A DNA stretch of 61,586 nucleotides from CAMPJU01 sp036675265 (GCA_036675265.1 JAKFFJ010000019.1:1-61586), one strand, 5' to 3'; numbered from the stretch's first letter, positions 14,934 to 23,960 are shown. Numbers and translations: made by a program. The notes: a model not told the origin generated them from the sequence alone.

Positions 14934-15905
14934 ATGGAACGCTACGAGCGCATCCTCGCCCTGCACCGCATCCTCAAGTCGGCGCGCTACCCGGTGACGG
15001 TGCCGCGGCTGCAGGAGGAACTCGGCTGCTCGCGGGCCACGGCCTACCGGGACCTGGCCTTCCTGCGCGACGCGCTGATGGCGCCCGTGGTGGGTGACGG
15101 CGAGGCCGGTTTCCGCTACGACGCCAGCGAGGGCGACCGGTTCGAACTGCCGGGCCTGTGGCTGAACTCGGAGGAGCTGCACGCGCTGCTTGCCGCGCAG
15201 CAATTGCTGTCGCGGTCCGGGGGCGGCGTGCTGTCCAGTGCGCTGGCGCCGCTGCAGTCGCGGATCGACAAGCTGCTGGAGGAACACGCGGCCGGCAAGC
15301 GCTGGCCCGTGGAGCGGGTGCGGGTGATCCCGCACCGGATCCGGCGCATGGACGAGGCGTCGTTCCGGCTGGTGGCCACCGCGGTACTCGAGCGCCGCCA
15401 GCTGGCCTTCGACTACCGCGCGCGCACCACCGACGAGAAGACCCGTCGCACCGTGTCGCCGCAGCGCATCACCCATTACCGCGACAACTGGTACCTGGAC
15501 GCGTTCGACCACGATCGCGATGCGCTGCGCAGCTTCTCGGTGGACCGCATCACCGGCGCGCGCCTGCTGGACGGCGCGGCGCGCGACATCGAGGAAACGA
15601 CGCTCAACGCGCACCTGGCCGGCAGCTACGGCATCTTCGCCGGCCCGCCCAAGGGCTGGGCCACCATCGTGTTCAGCGCCCGCGCCGCGCGCTGGGTGGC
15701 GGACGAGCACTGGCACTCGCAGCAACAGGGCCGGTTCCTGCCCGATGGCCGCTACGAGCTGAAGGTGCCCTACAGCGCCTCGCGCGAATTGCTGATGGAC
15801 GTGCTGCATTACGGTTCGGACGCGGAAATCGTCGAGCCGAAGGGCCTGCGCGAACAGGCACGCTCGCTGCTGCAGCTGGCGCTGTCGCATTACGACCGCG
15901 ATTGA
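14934..15905 (+). CDS. WYL-domain transcriptional regulator (YafY family)
   Basis: This 323-aa protein has an HTH_11 domain at the extreme N-terminus (residues 1-60, LQEELGCSRATAYRDLAFLRD), a WYL domain at about residues 140-225 (ERRQLAFDYRAR, SPQRITHYRDNWYLDAFDH) and a WCX-type C-terminal part. WYL domains bind ligands or nucleic acids. The gene is divergent from the SoeABC-like operon with overlapping promoters, which makes it the prime candidate regulator of that operon. It is followed after 4 bp by the patatin gene. Confidence 0.88.
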   Translation: MERYERILALHRILKSARYPVTVPRLQEELGCSRATAYRDLAFLRDALMAPVVGDGEAGFRYDASEGDRFELPGLWLNSEELHALLAAQQLLSRSGGGVLSSALAPLQSRIDKLLEEHAAGKRWPVERVRVIPHRIRRMDEASFRLVATAVLERRQLAFDYRARTTDEKTRRTVSPQRITHYRDNWYLDAFDHDRDALRSFSVDRITGARLLDGAARDIEETTLNAHLAGSYGIFAGPPKGWATIVFSARAARWVADEHWHSQQQGRFLPDGRYELKVPYSASRELLMDVLHYGSDAEIVEPKGLREQARSLLQLALSHYDRD

Positions 15906-15909
15906 CCGC

Positions 15910-16809
15910 GTGGCCGGCGCCGACGCTCCCCGGATCCGCCGCAACGAACGCGTCGCGCTCGTGCTGGGCGCCGGCGGCGCGCGCGGGCTGGCGCAGATCG
16001 GCGTGCTGGAGGCGCTGGACGCGCGCGGGATCGAGATCGCCGCGATCGCAGGATCCTCCAGCGGCGCGCTGGTGGGCGGCGTGTACGCGGCGGGCAGGCT
16101 CACCGAGTTCCGCGAGCAGCTGGTCATGCTGGACCGGCGGGGCTTCCTGCGCCTGCTCGACCCGGTGATCGGCCGCGCCGGCTTGCTGCGCGGCAACCGG
16201 CTGGTCGACAAGATGCGCGAGGTCGTGGGCAATCCCGACATCGAGGCGCTGCCGATGCCTTTCACCGCGGTCGCCGTCGACCTGATGCGCCAGCGCGAGG
16301 TGTGGCTGCGCAGCGGGCCGTTGTGGGATGCCATCCGCGCCTCGTTCGCGGTGCCGGGACTGTTCACGCCGCACGTGGTGCACGGGCGCGAACTGGTCGA
16401 TGGCGGGCTGCTGGCGCCATTGCCGATCGCCGCCACGCGCATGTCCGACGCGCATCGGCTGATCGCGGTCGACATGCACGGCTGGCCGGCGCGGCCGCCG
16501 GGCAGTCCGGCCGAGGGCGGCGCGGACGCGCAGGCGTCCGTCGGCGACCGCGTCGGCGAATGGTTCGAGCGCAAGCTCGGGCTGCGCTCGGACGAGGACG
16601 GCGACTACGGCCTGTCCGAACTGATGGCCCGCTCGTTGGACACCATGCAGGCGCAGATCGCGCGCGTGCACCTGGCACTGGATCCGCCCGAGCTGGTGAT
16701 CCGCATCCCGCGCGACGCCTGCCTGTTCTACGAATTCTGGCGGGCGGCCGAACTGATCGACATCGGCCGCGCCGAAGCCGAGAAGGCCCTCGACGCGGCG
16801 GGTTATTAA
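15910..16809 (+). CDS. Patatin-like phospholipase
   Basis: This 299-aa serine lipase of the patatin/RssA type has the oxyanion motif GAGGARG (residues about 20-26), GSSSG with nucleophile Ser50, and the catalytic dyad Asp164 in VDGG. No signal peptide is evident, so it is probably cytoplasmic or loosely membrane-associated. The start is GTG at 15910, 4 bp after the WYL gene. A function in phospholipid turnover is inferred, and a link to the WYL regulator is possible from spacing only. Confidence 0.85.
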   Translation: MAGADAPRIRRNERVALVLGAGGARGLAQIGVLEALDARGIEIAAIAGSSSGALVGGVYAAGRLTEFREQLVMLDRRGFLRLLDPVIGRAGLLRGNRLVDKMREVVGNPDIEALPMPFTAVAVDLMRQREVWLRSGPLWDAIRASFAVPGLFTPHVVHGRELVDGGLLAPLPIAATRMSDAHRLIAVDMHGWPARPPGSPAEGGADAQASVGDRVGEWFERKLGLRSDEDGDYGLSELMARSLDTMQAQIARVHLALDPPELVIRIPRDACLFYEFWRAAELIDIGRAEAEKALDAAGY

Positions 16810-16922
16810 GAGCAGTTCGAGACGTGGATCAAGGCTAAAACGGCGGATCAGGCTTTCTTTTGTCCCAGTCCGTGAGACGGGGGGCTGGGAGGCTGGTGCT
16901 CCAATCCACGGAGCCCGATGCC

Positions 16923-17150
16923 ATGCCCAGGTTGCGCGCCCAGTCCCGTCGTCCCGCCGCTGTTGTCGTCGATCCGCGCCTGGAGGAGGTGCTCCGCGCG
17001 ACTGTCGCCGTGGGCAGCGTGCTGGTGTTGCTATGGCCGGGCGCCAACGAGAGCCACGCGGCCATTGGCTGGCTGCCGCTGTGGCTGGTCGGGATGCCGC
17101 TGTCGGCCTGGTGGGCGGCGCACGGGTTCCGGCTGCCGGGCGCCCGCTGA
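16923..17150 (+). CDS. Small hypothetical membrane protein
   Basis: This 75-aa open frame has a basic N-terminus (MPRLRAQSRRPA), a hydrophobic segment at about residues 26-40 and a second at about 46-62, the typical pattern of a small inner-membrane protein. GGAG-like bases (gagcccg) lie upstream of the ATG. Translation could also start further upstream (16860), but that part reads like non-coding sequence. I recognise no family. Codon use (GC-rich third positions) fits the neighbourhood. Confidence 0.5.
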   Translation: MPRLRAQSRRPAAVVVDPRLEEVLRATVAVGSVLVLLWPGANESHAAIGWLPLWLVGMPLSAWWAAHGFRLPGAR

Positions 17151-17199
17151 GGCCCGGGACCACGCCCTTCGGCAGGGTCGGCGCGCCGAGGCGCTGTGC

Positions 17200-17205
17200 T
17201 AGCGT
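17200..17205 (+). promoter_or_regulatory. Possible -10 for the S9 peptidase gene
   Basis: TAGCGT lies 37 nt upstream of the ATG at 17243. GGAG sits 9-12 nt before the start, so this mRNA is predicted to have a normal leader. Confidence 0.35.
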
Positions 17206-17242
17206 TCGGGACTTTCCCTGACACGCTTGCCGGAGTCCGCAC

Positions 17243-19390
17243 ATGCCACGTTCCCGCACCGTCCCCCTGCTCGCCGCCGCTGCGCTCGGCGCGGCCCTCA
17301 CCGCCGGCGCAGCCGTTGCCCAGGGGACAGGGGATGCCGACGCCGAACCCGCCACGGCCGCCACGGTGACCGCCGATCCGTGGCTGTGGCTGGAAGAGGT
17401 CGAAGGCGAGAAGGCCCTGGACTGGGTGCGCGCGAGGAACGCGGTGACCGAGGCCGAGCTGGCCTCGACGCCCGGGTTCAAGCAGCTCGAGTCCGACATC
17501 CTCGCGATCCTGGATTCCGAGGCGAAGATCCCCTACGTCGAGAAGATCGGCGACCACTACTACAACTTCTGGAAGGACGCGCAGCACGAGCGCGGCATCT
17601 GGCGGCGCACCACGCTGCAGGAGTACCGCAAGCCCAACCCCAGGTGGGAAACCGTCATCGACCTCGACGCGCTGAACGCCGCCGAGGGCGAGAACTGGGT
17701 CTGGCACGGCGCGGACTGCCTGCGTCCCGCCTACGAGCGCTGCCTGGTCGCGCTGTCGCGCGGCGGCGCCGATGCGGACGTGACCCGCGAGTTCGACCTG
17801 CCGAGCAGGACCTGGGTGGAAGGCGGCTTCTTCCGTCCCGAGGCCAAGGGCGGCCTGGGCTGGATCGACCGCGACAACGTGTACGTCTACACCGACTTCG
17901 GCGACGGCTCGATGACCGCATCGGGCTACCCGCGGATCGTCAAGGCCTGGCAGCGCGGCACGCCGATGAGTGCCGCGAAGGTCGTGTACGAAGGCACCGC
18001 GGACGACATGTACATCGCCGCGGGCCGCGACCACTCGCCCGGCTACGAGCGCGACTTCGTGTTCCGCACCATCGCGTTCTACAACGACGAGCTGTACCTG
18101 CGCCGCCCGGACGGCACGCTGGACAAGGTCGACGTGCAGAACTCGGCCAACAAGTCCGTGCAGCGCGAGTGGCTGGGGCTGGAACTGCGCGAACCCTGGA
18201 CGGTGGGCGGCGAGACGTACAAGGCCGGCTCCTACCTCGTCGCGAACTTCGACGCCTTCATGGCGGGCGAGCGCGATTTCCAGGTCCTGTTCGAGCCGAC
18301 CGACACCACGTCGCTGGCGGGCGTCACCTGGACGAAGGACCACGTGGTCCTGAACGTGCTCGACGACGTCAAGAACCGACTGTCGGTGCTGACCCCGGGC
18401 GACGACGGCGAGTGGACCCGCAGCGCGTTCACCGGCGCGCCGGACATCGGCACGCTGGGCGTGTCGGCGGTCGACAGCGACGAGAGCAACGCGGTGTGGC
18501 TGACCGCCGAGAGCTACCTGACGCCGGACACGCTGTCGCTGGCGACCATCGGCCAGGGCCCCGAAGTGCTGAAGACCATGCCGTCGTTCTTCGACGCGTC
18601 CACGCACGCGGTGTCGCAACACTTCGCCACCAGCGAGGACGGCACCCGCGTGCCGTACTTCGTGGTCGCGCCGAAGGGACTCGTGCCCGACGGCAGCGCG
18701 CCCACGCTGCTGTACGGCTACGGTGGCTTCGAGATCTCGATGCTGCCGGGCTATTCGGCCACGGTGGGCAAGGGCTGGCTGGAGAAGGGGGGCGTGTACG
18801 CCGTCGCCAACATCCGCGGCGGCGGCGAGTACGGCCCGCGCTGGCACCAGGCCGCGCTCAAGGCCAACCGCCACAAGGCGTACGAGGACTTCGCGGCGGT
18901 CGCCAGGGACCTCATCGCGCGCAACGTGACCTCGCCGGCGCACCTGGGCATCCAGGGCGGGAGCAACGGCGGCCTGCTGATGGGCAACATGCTGACGCAG
19001 TACCCGGAGCTGTTCGGCGCCGTGGTGGTGCAGGTGCCGCTGCTGGACATGCAGCGCTACCACAAGCTGCTGGCGGGTGCGTCGTGGATGGCCGAATACG
19101 GCGATCCCGACAAGCCGGAAGAGTGGGCCTTCATCAGGACGTTCTCGCCGTACCACCTGTACAACCCGGTGCGCGACTACCCGCCGACGCTGTTCACCAC
19201 CTCGACGCGGGACGACCGCGTCCACCCCGGCCACGCGCGCAAGATGATGGCGAAGATGCTCGAGGGCAACGAGGACGTGCGCTACTACGAGAACATCGAG
19301 GGCGGCCACGGCGGTTCGGCCAACAACAAGCAGGCGGCGCACATGAGTGCGCTGGCCTACACATTCCTCTGGAACCAGCTGGCCGAATAG
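17243..19390 (+). CDS. Secreted prolyl oligopeptidase family (S9A) peptidase
   Basis: This 715-aa protein begins with a signal peptide cut near residue 26 (AVAQ). An N-terminal seven-bladed propeller (about residues 70-440) is followed by an alpha/beta-hydrolase domain. The nucleophile is Ser574 in QGGSNGGLLMG, with Asp in STRDDRVHPGH and His in EGGHGGSANN. The start PWLWLEEVEGEKALDWVRARN is typical of the periplasmic S9A group found throughout Xanthomonadales. It probably cleaves peptides in the periplasm. A second S9 peptidase gene follows after 57 bp that contain a short tandem repeat. Confidence 0.92.
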   Translation: MPRSRTVPLLAAAALGAALTAGAAVAQGTGDADAEPATAATVTADPWLWLEEVEGEKALDWVRARNAVTEAELASTPGFKQLESDILAILDSEAKIPYVEKIGDHYYNFWKDAQHERGIWRRTTLQEYRKPNPRWETVIDLDALNAAEGENWVWHGADCLRPAYERCLVALSRGGADADVTREFDLPSRTWVEGGFFRPEAKGGLGWIDRDNVYVYTDFGDGSMTASGYPRIVKAWQRGTPMSAAKVVYEGTADDMYIAAGRDHSPGYERDFVFRTIAFYNDELYLRRPDGTLDKVDVQNSANKSVQREWLGLELREPWTVGGETYKAGSYLVANFDAFMAGERDFQVLFEPTDTTSLAGVTWTKDHVVLNVLDDVKNRLSVLTPGDDGEWTRSAFTGAPDIGTLGVSAVDSDESNAVWLTAESYLTPDTLSLATIGQGPEVLKTMPSFFDASTHAVSQHFATSEDGTRVPYFVVAPKGLVPDGSAPTLLYGYGGFEISMLPGYSATVGKGWLEKGGVYAVANIRGGGEYGPRWHQAALKANRHKAYEDFAAVARDLIARNVTSPAHLGIQGGSNGGLLMGNMLTQYPELFGAVVVQVPLLDMQRYHKLLAGASWMAEYGDPDKPEEWAFIRTFSPYHLYNPVRDYPPTLFTTSTRDDRVHPGHARKMMAKMLEGNEDVRYYENIEGGHGGSANNKQAAHMSALAYTFLWNQLAE

Positions 19391-19398
19391 GAAAGCAT

Positions 19399-19432
19399 CG
19401 CGGCTCACGCCGCTCCTACACGCCGCTCCTAC
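19399..19432. repeat. 13-bp tandem repeat (CGCCGCTCCTAC type)
   Basis: ACGCCGCTCCTAC occurs twice in tandem (19407-19419 and 19420-19432), preceded by the inverted half TCGCGGCTCACG. This resembles a short interspersed repeat that has been partly duplicated. It lies between the two S9 peptidase genes. Confidence 0.7.
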
Positions 19433-19447
19433 GAAAGAAGCGTTTTC

Positions 19448-21616
19448 ATGAAACCCACTTGCCTGGTTGCCGTGCTGCTGATGACCCCGTCCCTCTCCGT
19501 TGCCGCCACCGACCTCCCGCCGCCGCCCGACGCGCCCGCCAGGCCGCACGTGGTGCGCGCTCCGCACGGCGCCGAGCGCCAGGACGAGTACTACTGGCTG
19601 CGCGACGACGACCGCAACGACCCGGCGATGCTCGAGTACCTGAAGGCCGAGAACGCGTACGTCGACGCGGTGATGGCGCCGCTGGCGCCGTTGCAGGAGA
19701 CCCTGTACGAGGAAATCGTCGGGCGCATCAAGCAGGACGACAGTTCGGTGCCCTTCGTCGAGCGCGGCTGGTGGTACTACTCGCGGTTCGAGACGGGCAA
19801 GGACTACCCCGTGTACGCCCGCCGCCCCGCCGCGGACGGGCTGGACGCGGCGAGCATCCAGGAAGCCAACGAAGCCGGCGACTTCGCCGGCGAGCAGGTG
19901 TTGCTCGATGTCAACGCGATGGCCGACGGCAAGGACTACTTCAACGTCGGCGATTACGAGGTCAGCCAGGACAACCGCCTGCTCGCCTGGGCCGACGACG
20001 ACGTCGGCCGCCGCCAGTACGTGATCCGGGTGCGCGACCTGCAGACGGGTGAAGTCTTCCCGGACGTCATCCGCGGCGTTTCGGCCAATTTCGTCTGGGC
20101 CGACGACAACCGCACGCTGCTCTATGTCGAGAACGACCCCGAGACATTGCTGACGAAACGGGTGAAGAAGCACGTGCTGGGCACGCCGGTGGCCGACGAC
20201 GTGCTGCTCTACGAGGAGCCGGACGACAGCTTCTACATGGGTGTCGACCGCACCCGCGACGACGCCTTCCTCTGCATCCATGTCTCCAGCACCGTGTCCG
20301 ACGAGATGCGCTGCGCGCCGGCAGGGGATCCGTCGACGTTCACCGTGTTCGCACCGCGCGAGCGCGACGTCGAGTACAGCGCCGACCACCATGGCGGCCG
20401 CTGGGTGGTCCGGACCAACGCCGGCGGCGCCAGCAACTTCAAGCTGATGACCGCGCCCACCGACGCGACCTCGCGCGCGCAGTGGCAGGAGTGGATCGGC
20501 CACGACGAAAACGTGTTCATCGACGGCTTCGAGCTGTTCGACGGGTTCACCGCGATCGCCGAGCGCTCCGGCGGGCTGGAACGCATCCGCCTGCTCAGGC
20601 GGGACGGCAGCGAGGAATACGTCCAGGCCGACGAGCCGGCGTATTCGATGGGCCTGTCCATCAACAGCAGGCCCGGCACCGACTGGCTGCGCTACAGCTA
20701 CACCTCGCTCACCACGCCGGGTACGACCTACGAACTGGACACGGCCACCGGCGAACGCCGGCTGCTCAAGCAGCAGCCCGTGATCGGCTACGACCCGGCG
20801 CGCTACGTCACCGAGCGCCTGTGGGCGACCGCGCGCGACGGCACGAAGATCCCCGTCTCGCTGGTCTACCGGAAGGGCTTCGAGAAGGATGGCACCGCGG
20901 CGCTGCTGCAGTACGGCTACGGCAGCTACGGCGCCTCCATGGACCCATCCTTCAACCTGCCGGTGGTCAGCCTGCTCGACCGCGGCGTGGTGTATGCAAT
21001 CGCGCACATCCGCGGCGGCCAGGAGATGGGCCGCCACTGGTACGAGTCCGGCAAGCTGCTCGCCAAGAAGAACACCTTTACCGACTTCATCGACGTCACG
21101 AAGTACCTGGTGGCCCAAGGGTATGCCGCACCGGACCGCGTGGCGGCCTACGGCGGCAGCGCCGGCGGCCTGCTGATGGGCGCGATCGCCAACATGTCGC
21201 CCGACACCTACAAGGTGATCCTGTCGCAGGTGCCGTTCGTCGACGTGGTCACCACGATGCTCGATGCATCGATCCCGCTGACCACCAACGAATACGACGA
21301 ATGGGGCAACCCGGAGGCCAGCGTCGAGTCGTACGAGTACATGCTCTCGTACTCGCCGTACGACAACCTGGGACCCAGGGCCTATCCGGCGATGTTCGTG
21401 GGCACCGGCCTGTGGGATTCGCAGGTGCAGTACTGGGAACCGGCCAAGTACGTGGCGCGCCTGCGCGACCTCAACACCTCGCCTGGTCCGGTGCTGTTCC
21501 GGACCAACATGGACGCGGGGCACGGCGGCAAGTCCGGGCGGTTCCGGCGCTACCGCGAGCTGGCCGAGATGTACGCGTTCCTGCTCGACCAGCTGGACGT
21601 CGCGCCGGCGCCGTAG
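19448..21616 (+). CDS. ptrB: Oligopeptidase B-like S9 peptidase, secreted
   Basis: This 722-aa protein starts with a signal peptide (to about residue 20). The N-terminal propeller begins with the oligopeptidase-B mark DEYYWLRDDDRNDPAMLEYLKAEN. The hydrolase domain has nucleophile Ser571 in YGGSAGGLLMGA, plus the GSYGASMDP and IRGGQEMG segments and the late DAGHGGKSGR with the catalytic His. Oligopeptidase B cleaves after Arg and Lys in peptides. Here it is predicted to be periplasmic, unlike the cytoplasmic E. coli enzyme. Confidence 0.9.
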   Translation: MKPTCLVAVLLMTPSLSVAATDLPPPPDAPARPHVVRAPHGAERQDEYYWLRDDDRNDPAMLEYLKAENAYVDAVMAPLAPLQETLYEEIVGRIKQDDSSVPFVERGWWYYSRFETGKDYPVYARRPAADGLDAASIQEANEAGDFAGEQVLLDVNAMADGKDYFNVGDYEVSQDNRLLAWADDDVGRRQYVIRVRDLQTGEVFPDVIRGVSANFVWADDNRTLLYVENDPETLLTKRVKKHVLGTPVADDVLLYEEPDDSFYMGVDRTRDDAFLCIHVSSTVSDEMRCAPAGDPSTFTVFAPRERDVEYSADHHGGRWVVRTNAGGASNFKLMTAPTDATSRAQWQEWIGHDENVFIDGFELFDGFTAIAERSGGLERIRLLRRDGSEEYVQADEPAYSMGLSINSRPGTDWLRYSYTSLTTPGTTYELDTATGERRLLKQQPVIGYDPARYVTERLWATARDGTKIPVSLVYRKGFEKDGTAALLQYGYGSYGASMDPSFNLPVVSLLDRGVVYAIAHIRGGQEMGRHWYESGKLLAKKNTFTDFIDVTKYLVAQGYAAPDRVAAYGGSAGGLLMGAIANMSPDTYKVILSQVPFVDVVTTMLDASIPLTTNEYDEWGNPEASVESYEYMLSYSPYDNLGPRAYPAMFVGTGLWDSQVQYWEPAKYVARLRDLNTSPGPVLFRTNMDAGHGGKSGRFRRYRELAEMYAFLLDQLDVAPAP

Positions 21617-21628
21617 GGCCCGCGCGGG

Positions 21629-22033
21629 ATGGCCTCGTCCGGGGGACCGGGGAAGCCAGGCCGCCTGCGCTGGGCGTGGTGGCTGCTCGCGTGGTCCAGC
21701 CTGGTGCTCGGCATGGTCGGGATCGTCGTACCCGGCCTGCCCACCGTCCCCTTCGTCCTGCTGTCGGCCTATGCGGCCGCGCGCGGTTCCGAGCGGCTGC
21801 ACGCGTGGCTGCTCGCGCATCGCCGGTTCGGCCCGATGATCCGTGACTGGCAGTCGCACGGCGCGGTGTCGCGGCGCGCCAAGTGGCTTGCGACCGGCAC
21901 CATGGCGATCGCCGCGGTGCTGATGTTCCTGACCGCGCCGCGCTGGTGGATGGCCGCGACCGGCACCGCGATCATGGTGGGGGTCGGGGCGTGGCTCTGG
22001 TGCCGGCCCGAACCGCCCGGCGCTGACGCCTGA
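21629..22033 (+). CDS. YbaN-like DUF454 membrane protein
   Basis: This 134-aa protein has two or three transmembrane helices and the DUF454 signature VLGMVGIVVPGLPTVPFVLLSAYAAARGSERLHAWL, followed by FGPMIRDWQSHGAVSRRAKW. The family (E. coli YbaN) has no established function. It lies 12 bp after ptrB and may be co-transcribed. Confidence 0.85.
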   Translation: MASSGGPGKPGRLRWAWWLLAWSSLVLGMVGIVVPGLPTVPFVLLSAYAAARGSERLHAWLLAHRRFGPMIRDWQSHGAVSRRAKWLATGTMAIAAVLMFLTAPRWWMAATGTAIMVGVGAWLWCRPEPPGADA

Positions 22034-22045
22034 CGCCGCCACGGC

Positions 22046-22051
22046 TACACT
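22046..22051 (+). promoter_or_regulatory. -10-like element for a leaderless lptM mRNA
   Basis: TACACT ends 7 nt before the lptM ATG, with no ribosome site between. CTGACG at 22023-22028 is a weak -35 at 17-bp spacing. Confidence 0.45.
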
Positions 22052-22058
22052 CGGCGCC

Positions 22059-22319
22059 ATGGCCAACACCACCCGTTCCGCCCTCGCCGTGATCCTGCTG
22101 CTCGCTGGCGGGCTCGTGCTTTCCGGATGCGGCAACAAGGGGTCGCTGCTGCTGCCCGTCGAGCCCGTCGCCGACGAGGCACCGCCTGCGGACGAGCTGC
22201 CGCCGTCGACCGACCCGGGCGAGGCGGACCCGCCGGCGGAAATCGATCCGCCGCAGGCAGCCGACCCGCCGTCCGATCCGTCCACGGCACCTGGGTCCTC
22301 CGGCGACGGCGATGGCTGA
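22059..22319 (+). CDS. lptM: LptM (YifL) lipoprotein
   Basis: This 86-aa lipoprotein has a signal peptide with lipobox LSGC (Cys24) directly followed by GNKGSLLLP, the hallmark of LptM, which helps LptD form its correct disulfides at the outer membrane. The rest is a Pro/Asp/Glu-rich low-complexity tail. It overlaps the start of dapF, as in the conserved lptM-dapF order. Confidence 0.9.
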   Translation: MANTTRSALAVILLLAGGLVLSGCGNKGSLLLPVEPVADEAPPADELPPSTDPGEADPPAEIDPPQAADPPSDPSTAPGSSGDGDG

Positions 22320-23184
22320 AGCCGCGCTCGCCGCGGGCCCGGGCGGGAGCGCGCTGCGGTTCTCGAAGATGCACGGCGCGGGCAACGACTTCGTCGTGCT
22401 CGACCTGCGCGACGGCACCCCGCCGCCTTCGGCCGAGACGTGCCGCCTGCTGGCCGATCGCCACGGCGGCGTGGGCTGCGACCAGGTGCTGACCATCGAG
22501 CCGCCCAGGGCGCGCGGTGCGATTGCCCGGTACCGGATCTGGAATGCCGACGGTTCGGAGGCGCGGCAATGCGGCAACGGGGCACGCTGCATCGCGGCCT
22601 GGCTGGCGCGCGATGGCGCAGTCACCACGCCGGATGCCTTCATGCTCGAGAGCCCGACGGGCAACCACCGCGTGCTGCGCCTGGACGACGGCCGCTACGC
22701 GATCGCGATGGGCGTCCCGAATTTCGCCCCGCAGGCGATCCCCCTGGCCGGGTGGAACGACGCGCAGGACAGCTACGCCGTCGAGGTCGAAGGACGCGAG
22801 GTGCGCTTCGGGGCCGCATCGATGGGCAACCCGCACGCGCTGGTCGAGGTGCCCGACGTCGCCACGGCGCCGGTCGCCATGCTCGGTGCGGCCCTGCAAG
22901 CCCACGCGGCGTTCCCCGATTCGGTGAACGTCGGGTTCGCCGAGCGCGTGTCGCGCACCCGCATCCGCTTGCGCGTGTTCGAGCGTGGCGCCGGGGAGAC
23001 GCTCGCCTGTGGCAGCGGCGCGTGCGCGGCCGCGGCGATCCTGATGCGCCGCGGCGCCATCGACCGCGAGGTCGCGGTGGCGTTGCCCGGGGGCGAGTTG
23101 CGCGTGGCCTGGCCGTCCGATGCCGCCCCGGTCATCCTGTCCGGCCCCGCGCGCTTCGTCTTCGAGGGAGAATGGCTCGCATGA
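22312..23184 (+). CDS. dapF: Diaminopimelate epimerase
   Basis: This 290-aa enzyme converts LL- to meso-diaminopimelate for lysine and peptidoglycan synthesis. Two catalytic cysteines lie in RQCGNGARC and ETLACGSGACA, and the N-terminal KMHGAGNDFVVLD is canonical. The first about 14 residues (MAEAALAAGPGG) are an extension. The gene overlaps lptM by 8 nt and the DUF484 gene by 4 nt. Confidence 0.97.
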   Translation: MAEAALAAGPGGSALRFSKMHGAGNDFVVLDLRDGTPPPSAETCRLLADRHGGVGCDQVLTIEPPRARGAIARYRIWNADGSEARQCGNGARCIAAWLARDGAVTTPDAFMLESPTGNHRVLRLDDGRYAIAMGVPNFAPQAIPLAGWNDAQDSYAVEVEGREVRFGAASMGNPHALVEVPDVATAPVAMLGAALQAHAAFPDSVNVGFAERVSRTRIRLRVFERGAGETLACGSGACAAAAILMRRGAIDREVAVALPGGELRVAWPSDAAPVILSGPARFVFEGEWLA

Positions 23185-23864
23185 GCAACGACAACGATTC
23201 GCGCGACCGCCACGGCGCACACGAGGTCGCGGCCTGGCTGCGCCGCCACCCGCGTTTCCTGCAGCACTTCCCCGACCTGGCACTGAGCCTGGTGGTGCCG
23301 CGCGAGGAAGGCTCGGCATCGTCGCTGGCCAGCTACCAGCTGGAGGTGCTGCGCGACAAGAACCGCGAGCTCAACCGGCGCCTGCACGAACTGTTCGCAA
23401 ACGCGCAGGAGAACGAGCGGCTGGCGGTGCGCACGCACCAGCTCACGCTCGCCCTGATGCGCCAGCCCGATGCCGCCGCCACCGTACGCGCGATGGCCGC
23501 GAGCCTGGCCGAGGATTTCCACGGCGACCTCGTGCGCATCGTGCTCTTCGAACCAGTGGGAGGCGTGGAAGACGTCGACTGGCTGCAGGTGATCGATGCC
23601 GCGGACGCCCGCCTGGCACCGTTCCGCGACGCCCTGGCCGAAGGCGATCCGATCTGCGGCCGCCTCAACCCGGACAAGCAGGCGCTGCTGTACGGCGTGC
23701 GCGCCGACGAGGTCCAGTCGAGCGCGCTGCTGCCGGTGCCGGGGCTGGGCCTGGTCGCGGTGGGCAGCAGCGATCCCAACCGCTTCTTCCCCGGGATGGG
23801 CACGCTGTTCCTGCGGATGATGGGCGAGTCCCTGGCAACGGCGCTGCGCCGGTTCGATGCCTAG
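23181..23864 (+). CDS. DUF484 family protein
   Basis: This 227-aa protein has an N-terminal helix region (EVAAWLRRHPRFLQHFPDLALSL), a coiled coil (about residues 50-85: YQLEVLRDKNRELNRRLHELFANAQENERL) and a GAF-like C-terminal domain. The family sits between dapF and xerC in many Proteobacteria and its function is not established. An ATG at 23172 is in frame, but GAGGGAG is spaced correctly for 23181, which also overlaps the dapF stop. Confidence 0.9.
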   Translation: MSNDNDSRDRHGAHEVAAWLRRHPRFLQHFPDLALSLVVPREEGSASSLASYQLEVLRDKNRELNRRLHELFANAQENERLAVRTHQLTLALMRQPDAAATVRAMAASLAEDFHGDLVRIVLFEPVGGVEDVDWLQVIDAADARLAPFRDALAEGDPICGRLNPDKQALLYGVRADEVQSSALLPVPGLGLVAVGSSDPNRFFPGMGTLFLRMMGESLATALRRFDA

Positions 23865-23870
23865 CCAGCC

Positions 23871-23960
23871 GTCATTCCCGCGAAGGCGGGAATCCACGCC
23901 GTCGGGATGACCGGCAAGCCGGCAACCGTGTCGGTGGATCCCCGCCTTCGCGGGGATGAC
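23871..23960. repeat. 90-bp inverted-repeat element overlapping the xerC start
   Basis: Arm 1 (23871-23897) and arm 2 (23934-23960) are 27-bp inverted copies of the GTCATYCCCGCGAAGGCGGG unit with one mismatch, and each arm is itself a hairpin. The 36-bp centre contains the in-frame ATG of xerC. The element starts 7 bp after the DUF484 stop. Confidence 0.9.

Noticed and set aside
16835..22585. A 1916-codon open frame on the minus strand
   Set aside because: It runs antisense to two clear S9 peptidase genes and four smaller genes. Such long shadow frames are common in high-GC DNA with GC-rich third positions, and its sequence is Arg/Gly/His/Val-rich without any domain.
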